From Phascolarctobacterium sp. (GTDB lineage Bacteria; Bacillota; Negativicutes; Acidaminococcales; Acidaminococcaceae): a DNA stretch of 38,707 nt. A model generated the notes under the pieces. That model saw only the letters and a list, made by a program, of their open reading frames with translations, was not told where the DNA came from and made no database searches. Position 1 is the stretch's first letter, and each line of letters starts with the position of its first letter. The translations under genes were made by a program, and so were the position numbers. The DNA lies in NCBI GenBank assembly GCA_017452325.1, contig JAFTMR010000013.1, positions 1 through 38,707 on the forward strand, read 5' to 3'. Below, piece by piece: positions 24,625 to 32,230 of the stretch.

Positions 24625-26876
24625 TAAAACTTCTTGTATAAAATTCTAATGGAGTTCAGCACGCACAGCATTGCCACGCCCGTATCAGCAAAGACCGCCG
24701 CCCACATGGAAGCGTAGCCCAAAAGACCAGCCACCATAATTACGGCCTTCACCCCCAAAGCAAAGCCTACATTTTGCCAAGCAATACGCGTAGTTTCTTT
24801 AGCAAGAGCAATGGCCTTGGGTATGGACGTCATCTCTGAATTCATAAAGACAACGTCCGCCGCCTCAATGGCAGCGTCAGCACCGCTCCCCATGGCAGCA
24901 CCCACGTTAGCACCTGCCAGAACAGGCGCGTCGTTGATGCCGTCGCCTACAAACATTACAGGGCCGTACTTATCACGCAGGCGGTTAAGCTCCTGCAATT
25001 TTTCTTGGGGCAAAAGCTTCGCCCGCACTTCGTCAATACCTGCCTCTTTCGCAATGGCTTCTGCCTCGCGCTTAGAGTCCCCGGTGAGCATGGCAGTAAC
25101 CAGGCCCTGAGCTTTAAGCATTGCTACCGCAGCCTTGGCATCCTCTTTCAGGGTATCATTAATCACAAGCTGACCAAGGTATTTAAAATTTTTGGCAACC
25201 AAAACTTCACTGCCGCTTTCCACTTCCCTGTAATCTTCAAGACTTACACCAAAGCGTTCCAAAAGCTTAGTATTACCGCAGAGCACAACATCCTCTCCAT
25301 AATAGGCAACCAAGCCTTCACCGGCGAGTTCTTCAAATTTATCGGGACGTACCAAATGCAAGCCACGTTCCTGCGCCGCATCCACAACGCTTACTGCAAT
25401 GGGATGGGTGGAAACCTGCTCAGCTCCTGCGCAAATTTGCAGGAGCGCTTGTTCAGTCACTCCTTTGGCAACGCGCAGCTTCTGTAAAACAAAATTCCCC
25501 TTGGTTACAGTACCGGTCTTGTCCAAAACTACAGCAGCAATTTTCCTCAATCCTTCAATGGCAACGCCACCCTTAAACAAAATGCCATACTTGGAGCCGG
25601 CGCCAATGCCGGAGAAGAATGCCAAGGGTACACTCAAAACCAGGGCGCAGGGGCAGCTGATAACAAGGAAGGTCAAAGCCGCATAAATCCATTTTTCCCA
25701 GTCCCCCGTTACAAGGGAGGGAACAATCGCCGTCAGGATGGCAGCAGCAACCACGCAGGGAGTATATACGCGGGAGAAACGGGTAATAAATTTTTCTACA
25801 GTCGGCTTGCTAGCCGCAGCGTTTTCCACGCTGTCAAGAATCTTTGTCACCATGGATTCTTCCAGTACTTTTTCCACACGCATAGTCAGCATGGCAGAGG
25901 TGTTCACGCAACCGGAAACCACTTCGTCCCCACGCACACGCTTTACCGGAACAGGCTCGCCGGTTACAGGAGAAGTATCAAGCAGGCTTTCGCCATCAAC
26001 TACAACGCCGTCCAAAGGAATGCGGTCGCCAACACGCACCAACAGTACGTCGCCAACCTTGGCATCTGCTGCAGGAATCACTTTCACTTCGTTATCCACC
26101 AGCAAGTTGACAACTTCGGGACGCATATCCACCGCCGCCATAATTTGCCCACGACTTTTTTCTACGGCACGCTCCTCAAAATATTCGCCCACCCGATAGA
26201 AGAACATAACGCCAACAGCTTCCTCCCAGGCTTGGATGGCGAAGGCGCCCAAGGTTGCTACGGTCATTAAAAAGTTTTCGTCAAAAACTTTACCTTTAGC
26301 AATATTCTTCACCGCCGCCAACACAATGCGTCCACCCAAAAGCAGGTAAGCAAAGATTAAAGCGTATAGATGATAAGCTTCGGGAACAACACCCAGCCAT
26401 TCCGTAGCGATAAAGATAATACCGCCAACTACTATTTCCAAAAGTGCCTGCTTGTTATTAGAGGAAGCTTCTGCTTGAGCAGCCTTCTCCTTCGCAACAA
26501 GCGCCTCCCTGTCGCCGCCTTCTTCCAGCACTACGCCGTCCTCTATCTTATCGCAAATAGCTTGCATTTTTTCTAGTAAGCCTTTGTAATCTTTGGCAGT
26601 TACTTTAAGCTTTTTGGTTGTAAAAGTTAGGGTTGCCGCTTCCACTTCTGGCAGCTCGTTCAAGGCACGCTCAATTTTAGCACCGCAGTTAGCGCAATCT
26701 AAATTTTTCACAAGGTAAACCTTAAAGTTCTTTCCCTTGTGTTCTTTCTCTTCGTGCTCGTGGTGGTAATGCTCTTCGTGGTGATGGTCATGTCCGCCAC
26801 AGCAGCCACCTTCGTGATGATGATGCTTATGTTCCTCATGGCAATGTTCATGAGGATTTTTAACAACTTCCTTCAT
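24624..26876 (-). CDS. P1B-type heavy-metal ATPase (Zn/Cd/Pb class)
   Basis: 750 residues, inner membrane, ATP-driven metal export. The N-terminus is a His/Cys-rich tail (residues 9-46), followed by one HMA domain with C61-A-N-C64. Next come the membrane segments, TGEP (305-308), the ion-site motif CPC (408-410), the phosphorylation site DKTGT (452-456) and GDGIND. The last membrane segments contain a lysine and FADTGVAML, the K...DTG pattern of ZntA-like Zn/Cd/Pb pumps. It lacks the 19-bp-spacer promoter of its neighbours and instead has two ArsR/SmtB-like inverted repeats upstream. So it is probably a separate metal-resistance unit, although a pump would also help if the chelatase released metal. 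Confidence 0.95.
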   Translation of the reverse strand: MKEVVKNPHEHCHEEHKHHHHEGGCCGGHDHHHEEHYHHEHEEKEHKGKNFKVYLVKNLDCANCGAKIERALNELPEVEAATLTFTTKKLKVTAKDYKGLLEKMQAICDKIEDGVVLEEGGDREALVAKEKAAQAEASSNNKQALLEIVVGGIIFIATEWLGVVPEAYHLYALIFAYLLLGGRIVLAAVKNIAKGKVFDENFLMTVATLGAFAIQAWEEAVGVMFFYRVGEYFEERAVEKSRGQIMAAVDMRPEVVNLLVDNEVKVIPAADAKVGDVLLVRVGDRIPLDGVVVDGESLLDTSPVTGEPVPVKRVRGDEVVSGCVNTSAMLTMRVEKVLEESMVTKILDSVENAAASKPTVEKFITRFSRVYTPCVVAAAILTAIVPSLVTGDWEKWIYAALTFLVISCPCALVLSVPLAFFSGIGAGSKYGILFKGGVAIEGLRKIAAVVLDKTGTVTKGNFVLQKLRVAKGVTEQALLQICAGAEQVSTHPIAVSVVDAAQERGLHLVRPDKFEELAGEGLVAYYGEDVVLCGNTKLLERFGVSLEDYREVESGSEVLVAKNFKYLGQLVINDTLKEDAKAAVAMLKAQGLVTAMLTGDSKREAEAIAKEAGIDEVRAKLLPQEKLQELNRLRDKYGPVMFVGDGINDAPVLAGANVGAAMGSGADAAIEAADVVFMNSEMTSIPKAIALAKETTRIAWQNVGFALGVKAVIMVAGLLGYASMWAAVFADTGVAMLCVLNSIRILYKKF

Positions 26877-26906
26877 TAATATATAACACCTCCCGCAAGC
26901 TTACTT

Positions 26907-26926
26907 ATGTGAGCAGTAGCTCATAT
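26907..26926 (-). promoter_or_regulatory. ArsR/SmtB-like operator, proximal
   Basis: The inverted repeat ATGTGAGC-AGTA-GCTCATAT has one mismatch. It resembles the 12-2-12-type repeats bound by CadC/SmtB repressors and repeats the TGAGCA half site of the distal operator. It lies in the leader of the P1B ATPase. Confidence 0.6.
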
Positions 26927-26968
26927 AAAATCTAAAAATAAATGAAAGCCTTTTGCTTTCGTAACCTA

Positions 26969-26998
26969 ATCATATCATATGAGTACTTGCTCATTCAA
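26969..26998 (-). promoter_or_regulatory. Promoter of the P1B ATPase with ArsR/SmtB-like operator in its spacer
   Basis: On the minus strand TTGAAT, an 18-bp spacer and TATGAT. The spacer carries ATGAG...CTCAT (26979-26994), matching the proximal operator. A repressor bound here would cover the promoter, giving metal-inducible expression. No ArsR gene is in the window. Confidence 0.6.
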
Positions 26999-27034
26999 GA
27001 ACTTTTTTAAAAATTTATGTCCCCCTCCTAAAAA

Positions 27035-27050
27035 TGTTTCACGTGAAACA
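27035..27050. promoter_or_regulatory. parS site 2
   Basis: Perfect palindrome TGTTTCACGTGAAACA in the intergenic space between the P1B ATPase promoter and the receptor 3 terminator. Confidence 0.9.
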
Positions 27051-27063
27051 TTTGGGAACGCAA

Positions 27064-27093
27064 AAAGAGCGTTGCCTTTTGACAACGCTCTTT
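27064..27093 (-). terminator. Terminator of TonB receptor 3
   Basis: A perfect 11-bp stem AAAGAGCGTTG / CAACGCTCTTT with an 8-nt loop, continuing into TTTTTG on the minus strand, about 20 bp after the receptor stop. Confidence 0.85.
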
Positions 27094-27112
27094 CTAATTT
27101 TTGCAATTGCTT

Positions 27113-29101
27113 CTAGAAAAGATACTCATACCCTAGCATAAAGTTACGTCCTAAATTATAGTAATTGCTGTTACCGGTAGATACAATATCTCTTCTGTCC
27201 AAGATGTTGTTAATGTGTAAAAACACCTTGTGGTTTTCCTCGGGCTGGTAGGAAAAATGCCAATCCGTAAATAACTGGGGCTTTATGTGGCGCTGCTCCT
27301 TGGTATCAGATGTTCTGTCCCCTACAAAATTTGCCTTTATGGTACTGCTGAACTTGGCATCCACATAGCTAAGAGCACCATTAAACTGATACCTGCTACC
27401 ATAATCATGCCAAGCTTTGTCGCCATAGCCCTTAGGATTATTGTCCCTCGCTTGAGGATTATGATAGGTTACTCCCCAACGGCTTGTCCAATTATTGTTG
27501 TGAGCAAGAGTCAGGGCAACTTCTATCCCCGTATTGCGCACGTCCTTATTAAAATAATCATAGCCTATGCCACTGGCAGACTCTACTGCTTCAACGGAGT
27601 CCTTCACCTCGTAATTAAAAAGAGCAATACGCCAAGCACTCTTCTCCGCGTTCAGCTTGTAACCTATTTCGTAGTGAGTCCCTTCTTCCGGCTTCAAGTC
27701 CAAAGCAGGACGCAGCACACCACTGCCATAAATCTGGCTCATGGTTGGCAGCTTAAAGGATTTACCCGCCTTGGCATAAACACTGCTCTCCTCATTGATA
27801 CGGTAAATATATTCTGCTTCTGGCGTGAACTTACTTAAATCATCATTCTTGGTAAAGTGCTGTGTACCGTTAAGCACTTCCCTTTGCCTGCCTTCATTCT
27901 TAGTAACCCAGGTCTCGCGCATATTCAGAATAAAATTGCTCTGCTCACCCAATGCCATGTCGTAAGAAAGAAAAATAGAATAGTTATCCCTACGCAAATT
28001 ACTATCCACTTCGGGGCTAGAAGACTTCAAAGCACTGTGAGTATCCATGTCCTCTTTCTGATAGCTTACCCCCACCAGCAGCTTGTCCTTGCCAATGTCA
28101 AACTGTTTCTGTAATTTTAAATTGGTGTTATGACCTTTGCGCCAGTTGTAATTTTCAGTGTAGGTTCTTTCTCCACTATTCTTAATATCCACCTGGTCAT
28201 TATCCTTCTCCTGAGTTCCATAAGAAATAAATGCCTGCCAACCATTCTTGTCGTAGTTCAGCAAAAAGCTATTATCTATGTTGGTGTACTGATTCATACG
28301 GTTATAAGTATTAAGAGCAGCCTTCCTACGCAAATATTTATTTTCATTTTCCGAATAGGCGTGGGTAAAGGTCAGGCCATCGCTTAACAAATAGTTCCAA
28401 CGTATACTTTGACGCTCTCCCTTGCCATAGTCATAAACATTTTCTGTCTCAGGCTCATCCCCCGGAGCAAGGCCTTTGATGTCATCCGCCTTGCCTCTAT
28501 TTTCCAAGCCGGCAAGTAAATTAAATTTACCTGCACCCACGCTGATGTCGTAACGCTCCTTGCCGTAATTACCCGCTGCAACCTTAATCCTGTTGCGCAG
28601 CTGCTTCTTGGTGATAATGTTAATGACACCGCCAGTAGCTTCACTGCCGTACAAAACAGAGCCGCCACCCTTCACTACTTCAATACGCTCGATGGCATCA
28701 CTGGGAATATCATCCAAATTATAACGCCCGTCCATATTCATAGGCACGCCATCCACCAGAACTAAGGTGCCATCCTGCACGCCACGAATCATAATTTTAG
28801 ATGTCATAGTCCCCTGATTGGTTCCGTTAAAGCCGTAGGAAGAAGCAGTAACCCCTAGAGTATCCTGCAATACATCGTAAGCATTGTTGGCACCACTGTC
28901 TTCTATTTCTTTTTCGTTAAACACTTCCACTAAAGCAGGAGTATCCAAATCCTTAGTGGCAAAGCCTTGCGCAGTTACCACCATCGGGTCCAGAACAAAC
29001 TCCTGCAAATTCTCAGCGGCTAGCCCAATTTGCTGGTTACTCCAAAAATTACAACTTAGCACCGCCAGCATAAGCAAACTTTTTTTACCTTTCTCCTTCA
29101 T
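27113..29101 (-). CDS. TonB-dependent outer-membrane receptor 3
   Basis: 662 residues from the ATG at 29101, preceded by GGTGGTG; a TTG at 29122 is in frame but less likely. The signal peptide is followed by the TonB-box region FVLDPMVVTAQG. The plug has YDVLQDTLGVTASSYGF, IMIRGVQDGTLVLVDGVPMN, RIEVVKGGGSVLYGSEATGG in part and VINIITKK. The barrel ends in MLGYEYLF. The plug is closest to receptor 1 (shared LDPMVVTAQ, NAYDV, GTLV.VDG.PMN), so these two may take related ligands. It has its own promoter of the regulon at 29137-29167 and a terminator, making it a single-gene unit. The ligand is unknown. Confidence 0.92.
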   Translation of the reverse strand: MKEKGKKSLLMLAVLSCNFWSNQQIGLAAENLQEFVLDPMVVTAQGFATKDLDTPALVEVFNEKEIEDSGANNAYDVLQDTLGVTASSYGFNGTNQGTMTSKIMIRGVQDGTLVLVDGVPMNMDGRYNLDDIPSDAIERIEVVKGGGSVLYGSEATGGVINIITKKQLRNRIKVAAGNYGKERYDISVGAGKFNLLAGLENRGKADDIKGLAPGDEPETENVYDYGKGERQSIRWNYLLSDGLTFTHAYSENENKYLRRKAALNTYNRMNQYTNIDNSFLLNYDKNGWQAFISYGTQEKDNDQVDIKNSGERTYTENYNWRKGHNTNLKLQKQFDIGKDKLLVGVSYQKEDMDTHSALKSSSPEVDSNLRRDNYSIFLSYDMALGEQSNFILNMRETWVTKNEGRQREVLNGTQHFTKNDDLSKFTPEAEYIYRINEESSVYAKAGKSFKLPTMSQIYGSGVLRPALDLKPEEGTHYEIGYKLNAEKSAWRIALFNYEVKDSVEAVESASGIGYDYFNKDVRNTGIEVALTLAHNNNWTSRWGVTYHNPQARDNNPKGYGDKAWHDYGSRYQFNGALSYVDAKFSSTIKANFVGDRTSDTKEQRHIKPQLFTDWHFSYQPEENHKVFLHINNILDRRDIVSTGNSNYYNLGRNFMLGYEYLF

Positions 29102-29136
29102 GAACACACCACCGTAAATCAATTTATCAGAGTCAG

Positions 29137-29167
29137 ATTATAAAGCATATAGCTAGTATATACGCAA
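29137..29167 (-). promoter_or_regulatory. MerR-type promoter (19-bp spacer) for TonB receptor 3
   Basis: On the minus strand: -35 TTGCGT (the least canonical of the set), spacer ATATACTAGCTATATGCTT (19 bp), -10 TATAAT. Confidence 0.8.
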
Positions 29168-29211
29168 GAGTCAAAATTTGAAGAGCCTTATAAAAATTAC
29201 TCCTGAACTAT

Positions 29212-29243
29212 GAAAGCCTCCTATCCTAGGGATAGAAGGCTTC
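29212..29243 (-). terminator. Terminator of the family-3 binding protein gene
   Basis: An imperfect stem (GAAGCCTtCTATC against GATAGgAGGCTTtC) lies just after the stop codon on the minus strand, followed by a weak tail (CATAG). Confidence 0.65.
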
Positions 29244-29246
29244 TTC

Positions 29247-30014
29247 TTATCTTACACTACCAAAATATGTTCTTACCAATTGTTTGTACGCAGGAGTCTT
29301 ACGATATTTTTCCAGTTCTGCATCAAACTGCTCCAGCAGGGCGGTGTTCTCTTTATTAACTGCAATACCAATCCTATCCTCCACCAATACATTGTCGCCG
29401 GCAAAACGTACACTATCACTAAAACCATGAGCAAGCAAAAAGGCAACTGCCAGTTTAGAAGCTACCATGCAATCAGCCCTATCTTCCACCACAGCCTTAA
29501 TAGCTTCTTCGGTACTGTCAGTTACAACAATATTGCTAGCGTGGGTATGACCCATCACCCAATCAAAAGCGATACTGCCACTTTCCACAGCAACTCTCTT
29601 ATTTTTTAAAGATTCCACCTCATTGGGGAACTTGGTGCCAACGGGAAGCACAATAGTTAAGCCATCAGAGATATACGGCTTAGTAAAAGCAGCTTTCTCT
29701 TCACGCTCCGGTGTAATTGCCAAACCGGAGATTACCGCATCATATTCTTTAGCTTCCAGTCCATCCAGAAGTTTGGGGAAATCTACATTCACAAACTCTA
29801 CCTTGTCATAACCCAAGTTTTTGCCCAGCTCACGCATCAAATCAATATCAAAGCCGGTGTGAATCCCACTGTTAGGCTGAAAATACTCAAAAGGAGGAAA
29901 ATTGGCGGTAGTAGCTACTCGCAAAACCTTCTTTTCTGCATCCGTCTTGCTACCGCAACCGGCAAGCATCAGACTAAAAACTAAGCAACAGATTAATACT
30001 AACAACTTTTTCAT
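29247..30014 (-). CDS. Family-3 solute-binding lipoprotein (amino-acid ABC type)
   Basis: 255 residues from the ATG at 30014 (GGGGG eight bases upstream). A lipoprotein signal ends at LMLAGC. The body has the bacterial extracellular family-3 pattern: RVATTANFPPFEYF, GFDIDLMRELGKNLGY, YDAVISGLAITPEREEKAAFTKPY and a C-terminal YRKTPAYKQLVRTYFG. The family usually binds amino acids or small cationic or anionic compounds for a polar amino-acid transporter. Here there is no permease or ATPase next to it, and it carries a promoter of the same regulon at 30093-30123. It may therefore bind a product or accessory ligand of the system, such as a side-chain amine or a metal chelate. Function in this context is unknown. 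Confidence 0.88.
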   Translation of the reverse strand: MKKLLVLICCLVFSLMLAGCGSKTDAEKKVLRVATTANFPPFEYFQPNSGIHTGFDIDLMRELGKNLGYDKVEFVNVDFPKLLDGLEAKEYDAVISGLAITPEREEKAAFTKPYISDGLTIVLPVGTKFPNEVESLKNKRVAVESGSIAFDWVMGHTHASNIVVTDSTEEAIKAVVEDRADCMVASKLAVAFLLAHGFSDSVRFAGDNVLVEDRIGIAVNKENTALLEQFDAELEKYRKTPAYKQLVRTYFGSVR

Positions 30015-30092
30015 GATCAAGCCCCCAGTTTATAAATTTAAACGTTACAACCGCAATAGATCTTTAAGCTTACAGCTCCAGCTTTAAAGAAA

Positions 30093-30123
30093 ATGATAGC
30101 CTATATAGTGACTTTACTGTCAA
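30093..30123 (-). promoter_or_regulatory. MerR-type promoter (19-bp spacer) for the family-3 binding protein
   Basis: On the minus strand: -35 TTGACA, spacer GTAAAGTCACTATATAGGC (19 bp), -10 TATCAT. It closely resembles the site at 31299-31329. Confidence 0.83.
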
Positions 30124-30148
30124 GGGGCTTAAACTAACGTTACAAAAA

Positions 30149-30187
30149 AATAAGATGCTCATCACAAATTAGTGATAGCATCTTATT
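30149..30187 (-). terminator. Terminator of the orphan transcription unit
   Basis: A long stem (AATAAGATGCT.ATCAC against GTGAT.AGCATCTTATT) is followed on the minus strand by a run of seven T. It marks the end of a minus-strand transcript that would start at the promoter at 30579-30609. Confidence 0.85.
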
Positions 30188-30271
30188 CCGGCATTGCTGC
30201 ACCCCTACAGAATGCACTAAGAGAGAGGAGAAGGATAAGTATAATTTCAGTTTATATCAGAACAGCATTTT

Positions 30272-30436
30272 CTATGCGTAAGCAAATGTCCAGTTTGCTT
30301 GTTCTCTTGTTAAAGGAAACCAATATTTCGCCTGCTGCTCTAGAAACGGCTATTAGTTTCGGCAAGCATGAAACCACAACCCAAGGTGCGATAAAAACAA
30401 TTCTGCCACTCTCACATAAACAGAATTATTTGTCAT
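30272..30436 (-). pseudogene. Small ORF with tandem in-frame stops in an orphan regulated transcript
   Basis: An ATG at 30436 stands six bases after GGAGGG, a good ribosome site. It opens a 27-codon frame rich in hydrophobic and aromatic residues, stopped by TAA at 30353-30355 and directly by TAG at 30350-30352. The same frame continues for 25 more codons, including PFLEQQAKYWFP, to a TAG at 30272-30274. This could be a real 27-residue peptide, a decayed small gene, or chance reading in a non-coding RNA. I recognise no family. The transcript around it is well bounded: regulated promoter at 30579-30609, strong terminator at 30149-30187. The rest of 30188-30578 holds nothing else I can support. 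Confidence 0.35.
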
Positions 30437-30578
30437 AGTACCCTCCGTCGCCGGCAGGTAGCTGATGCTATATAAAAAGACTTGTAGTTTTTAAGTAAAG
30501 CCGTTGTAACATCTTAGAACTGCCTTAAAGTTTTACCGCAAGCTTTCTATACGAAATATTGATTTATTCCTTAATCAT

Positions 30579-30609
30579 ACTGTAAAGTATATACCCGCTA
30601 TATTGTCAA
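30579..30609 (-). promoter_or_regulatory. MerR-type promoter (19-bp spacer) for the orphan transcript
   Basis: On the minus strand: -35 TTGACA, spacer ATATAGCGGGTATATACTT (19 bp), -10 TACAGT. The dyad is well kept (ATATA.CGGG.TATAT). Confidence 0.8.
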
Positions 30610-30671
30610 GCACTTTTTGGAAAAAATTTTGCTTGTTTTAGATAAAATTTTACTCTTAATCGGAATAAGTA

Positions 30672-31023
30672 TTACTTGTATCTTGAATTTATAATTTTAA
30701 TGTCCAATGTAGCATAGCTCTTCCCCTTGCTAGAGAAGCGTAACTGCCCTTTGGCAATATCATATTTGTAGATATCTTCCCTCGGAACGGCAAGCTCCAG
30801 ATTCAAAGGAACAAAGTCACCCCATTGTACTTTTTGTAAAATATCACCCGGAGAAAGCTTCTTCCATACACCCTTCTTGCTGCCTTGGGATGCGAAATTT
30901 TCTAAACCCTCAATTTCACAGCGTAGTTCCTCCACATTAGCAGGAACCTTACAGCGCAAAGGGAGCGTAGAAGAGCACAAAGCCCAAAACATACCCCAAA
31001 AGCCGCTTAATTTGGAAAGACAT
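30672..31023 (-). pseudogene. Small exported or membrane-anchored protein gene with an apparent +1 frameshift
   Basis: The ATG at 31023 has a good ribosome site (GAAGGTGA) and opens with a signal-anchor-like stretch (MSFQIKRLLGYVLGFVLFYA...), but stops at 30949-30951 after 24 codons. One base out of phase, an overlapping frame (internal ATG at 30992) runs on to 30672 with VPANVEELRCEIEGLENFAS and a soluble domain ending in DIKIINSRYK. Removing one base near 30951-30990 would give a single protein of about 116 residues with an N-terminal hydrophobic segment. The internal ATG at 30992 has no proper ribosome site. So the gene is either frameshifted in this genome, carries a sequencing error or uses recoding. 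No family is recognised. It has a promoter of the regulon. Confidence 0.6.
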
Positions 31024-31298
31024 TTTTGTCACCTTCAAATTTTTATTTGATACTCCTAATAATTTTATAAAATACCATCCTAAGACCCACACGCCCAATC
31101 GCAAGACCAAGGTTGATGTAGTGATGTGTATTTTATTGGTGGAATGTTCTTAATGAAATATAGTCAGTATTTGGTTATTAACAATCCTGTAAAAAGGGAG
31201 TAAACCCCAAGACGATATTTTATAAAAATCACTTAGGAGCGAGAGTGAAACATAATTATTATATTTGTTAAGAAGAAACTTATATTATCTTTAACAGA
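31024..31298 (-). other. Long leader between promoter and frameshifted gene
   Basis: About 270 bp of AT-rich sequence between the promoter at 31299-31329 and the ATG at 31023. I see no ORF with a ribosome site, no tRNA and no riboswitch that I can name. Confidence 0.4.
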
Positions 31299-31329
31299 AT
31301 TCTAAGCCATATAGCGACTTTACTGTCAA
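31299..31329 (-). promoter_or_regulatory. MerR-type promoter (19-bp spacer) for the frameshifted small gene
   Basis: On the minus strand: -35 TTGACA, spacer GTAAAGTCGCTATATGGCT (19 bp), -10 TAGAAT. The spacer differs from the family-3 binding protein promoter at only four positions. Confidence 0.8.
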
Positions 31330-31354
31330 GCACTTATTTCTTGCCAAGTCAAAA

Positions 31355-31370
31355 TGTTTCACGTGAAACA
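31355..31370. promoter_or_regulatory. parS site 3
   Basis: Perfect palindrome TGTTTCACGTGAAACA between the TauE/SafE terminator and the promoter at 31299-31329. Confidence 0.9.
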
Positions 31371-31381
31371 TTTACAAACAA

Positions 31382-31414
31382 AAAACTGCTGACCTCTTTC
31401 GAAGTCAGCAGTAA
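31382..31414 (-). terminator. Terminator of the TauE/SafE permease gene
   Basis: Stem ACTGCTGACcTC / GAaGTCAGCAGT with a short loop, followed on the minus strand by TTTTTTG. Confidence 0.85.
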
Positions 31415-31431
31415 ATTTTCTTCATTATATA

Positions 31432-32178
31432 TTACCACCCTATCTCCCTCACGCCGGAAATAAGCATTAGTACAGCACCAACACATACAATGACTAGTGC
31501 TAGCTTACGGAATAAAGCTTGGTCTAAATAACTAAAGAATTTTTCGCCAAGAACAATACCCGCAATCATTGCAGGAATCATTGGCAAGAGGACGTTCCAA
31601 TCCGTAATGTTATTCATATTCCCCATCAAGAAGTTTACGATTAACATTCCCACGAAGGAGATACCAAAAATCCAAATCATATTGGCGCGCATCTTGTCCT
31701 TTTCCGTACCTTCATTTAGAAAGTAAATTACTAGTGGCGGTCCGGCAACACTGGTAGACGCACCAAAGAACCCACTCAAAAAGCCAGCGGTCAAACGCCC
31801 CAAAGTTTTATTTTTAATTTCAAGCTGGTATTTCTTGCCCATAAGATAGGTAGCCATGAGTAAGACGCACCCTAAAAAAATCTTTAGATGTGCCAAAGAG
31901 ATAATCTTTAGCATATAACTTCCGGGCAACATCCCCATCGCACTACCAAGCACAGTAGTCAACACCACATCCCAGGAAAAAACCTTCCTCGTATTATACA
32001 TGGTGATGATACGCAGCAATACCGTAATAATCAGCCCGCAAATTATGGCAACCTTGACGGGTATGACTAAGGACATCAAAGGAATAGCAATCAATCCAAA
32101 GCCAAAGCCAGTAACTGTTGCAAAGAAAGACGCCAAAAATATTGCCAACGCAGGCACGCATAAAACTAAAATTTCCAT
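31432..32178 (-). CDS. TauE/SafE-family membrane permease
   Basis: 248 residues with seven to eight hydrophobic segments. The N-terminus ASFFATVTGFGFGLIAIPLM and the middle AGFLSGFFGASTSVAGPPLVIYF are the two repeated half-motifs of the TauE/SafE family, putative inner-membrane exporters or importers of sulfite, sulfoacetate and other organic anions. The start ATG at 32178 follows AGAGGTTTAGG. It stands alone between two terminators, has no promoter of the 19-bp class, and lies outside the regulon by this criterion. The substrate is not predictable. Confidence 0.88.
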   Translation of the reverse strand: MEILVLCVPALAIFLASFFATVTGFGFGLIAIPLMSLVIPVKVAIICGLIITVLLRIITMYNTRKVFSWDVVLTTVLGSAMGMLPGSYMLKIISLAHLKIFLGCVLLMATYLMGKKYQLEIKNKTLGRLTAGFLSGFFGASTSVAGPPLVIYFLNEGTEKDKMRANMIWIFGISFVGMLIVNFLMGNMNNITDWNVLLPMIPAMIAGIVLGEKFFSYLDQALFRKLALVIVCVGAVLMLISGVREIGW

Positions 32179-32199
32179 CCTAAACCTCTAAAAAACATA

Positions 32200-32227
32200 A
32201 AACACCTAGCCCTGAAGCTAGGTGTTT
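32200..32227 (-). terminator. Terminator after cvfB
   Basis: A perfect 11-bp stem AAACACCTAGC / GCTAGGTGTTT with a 6-nt loop, directly after the cvfB stop on the minus strand, followed by TATGTTTTTTA. Confidence 0.82.
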
Positions 32228-32230
32228 TTC

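Noticed and set aside
24624-26876. P1B ATPase as a core part of the MerR regulon
   Set aside because: Its promoter has an 18-bp spacer with ArsR-like repeats and lacks the shared motif; its CPC and K...DTG motifs fit general Zn/Cd export.
30172-30438. Plus-strand 88-codon ORF opposite the orphan transcript
   Set aside because: It needs a GTG start inside a terminator stem, has no good ribosome site at that start, and runs against a transcript bounded by a clear promoter and terminator.
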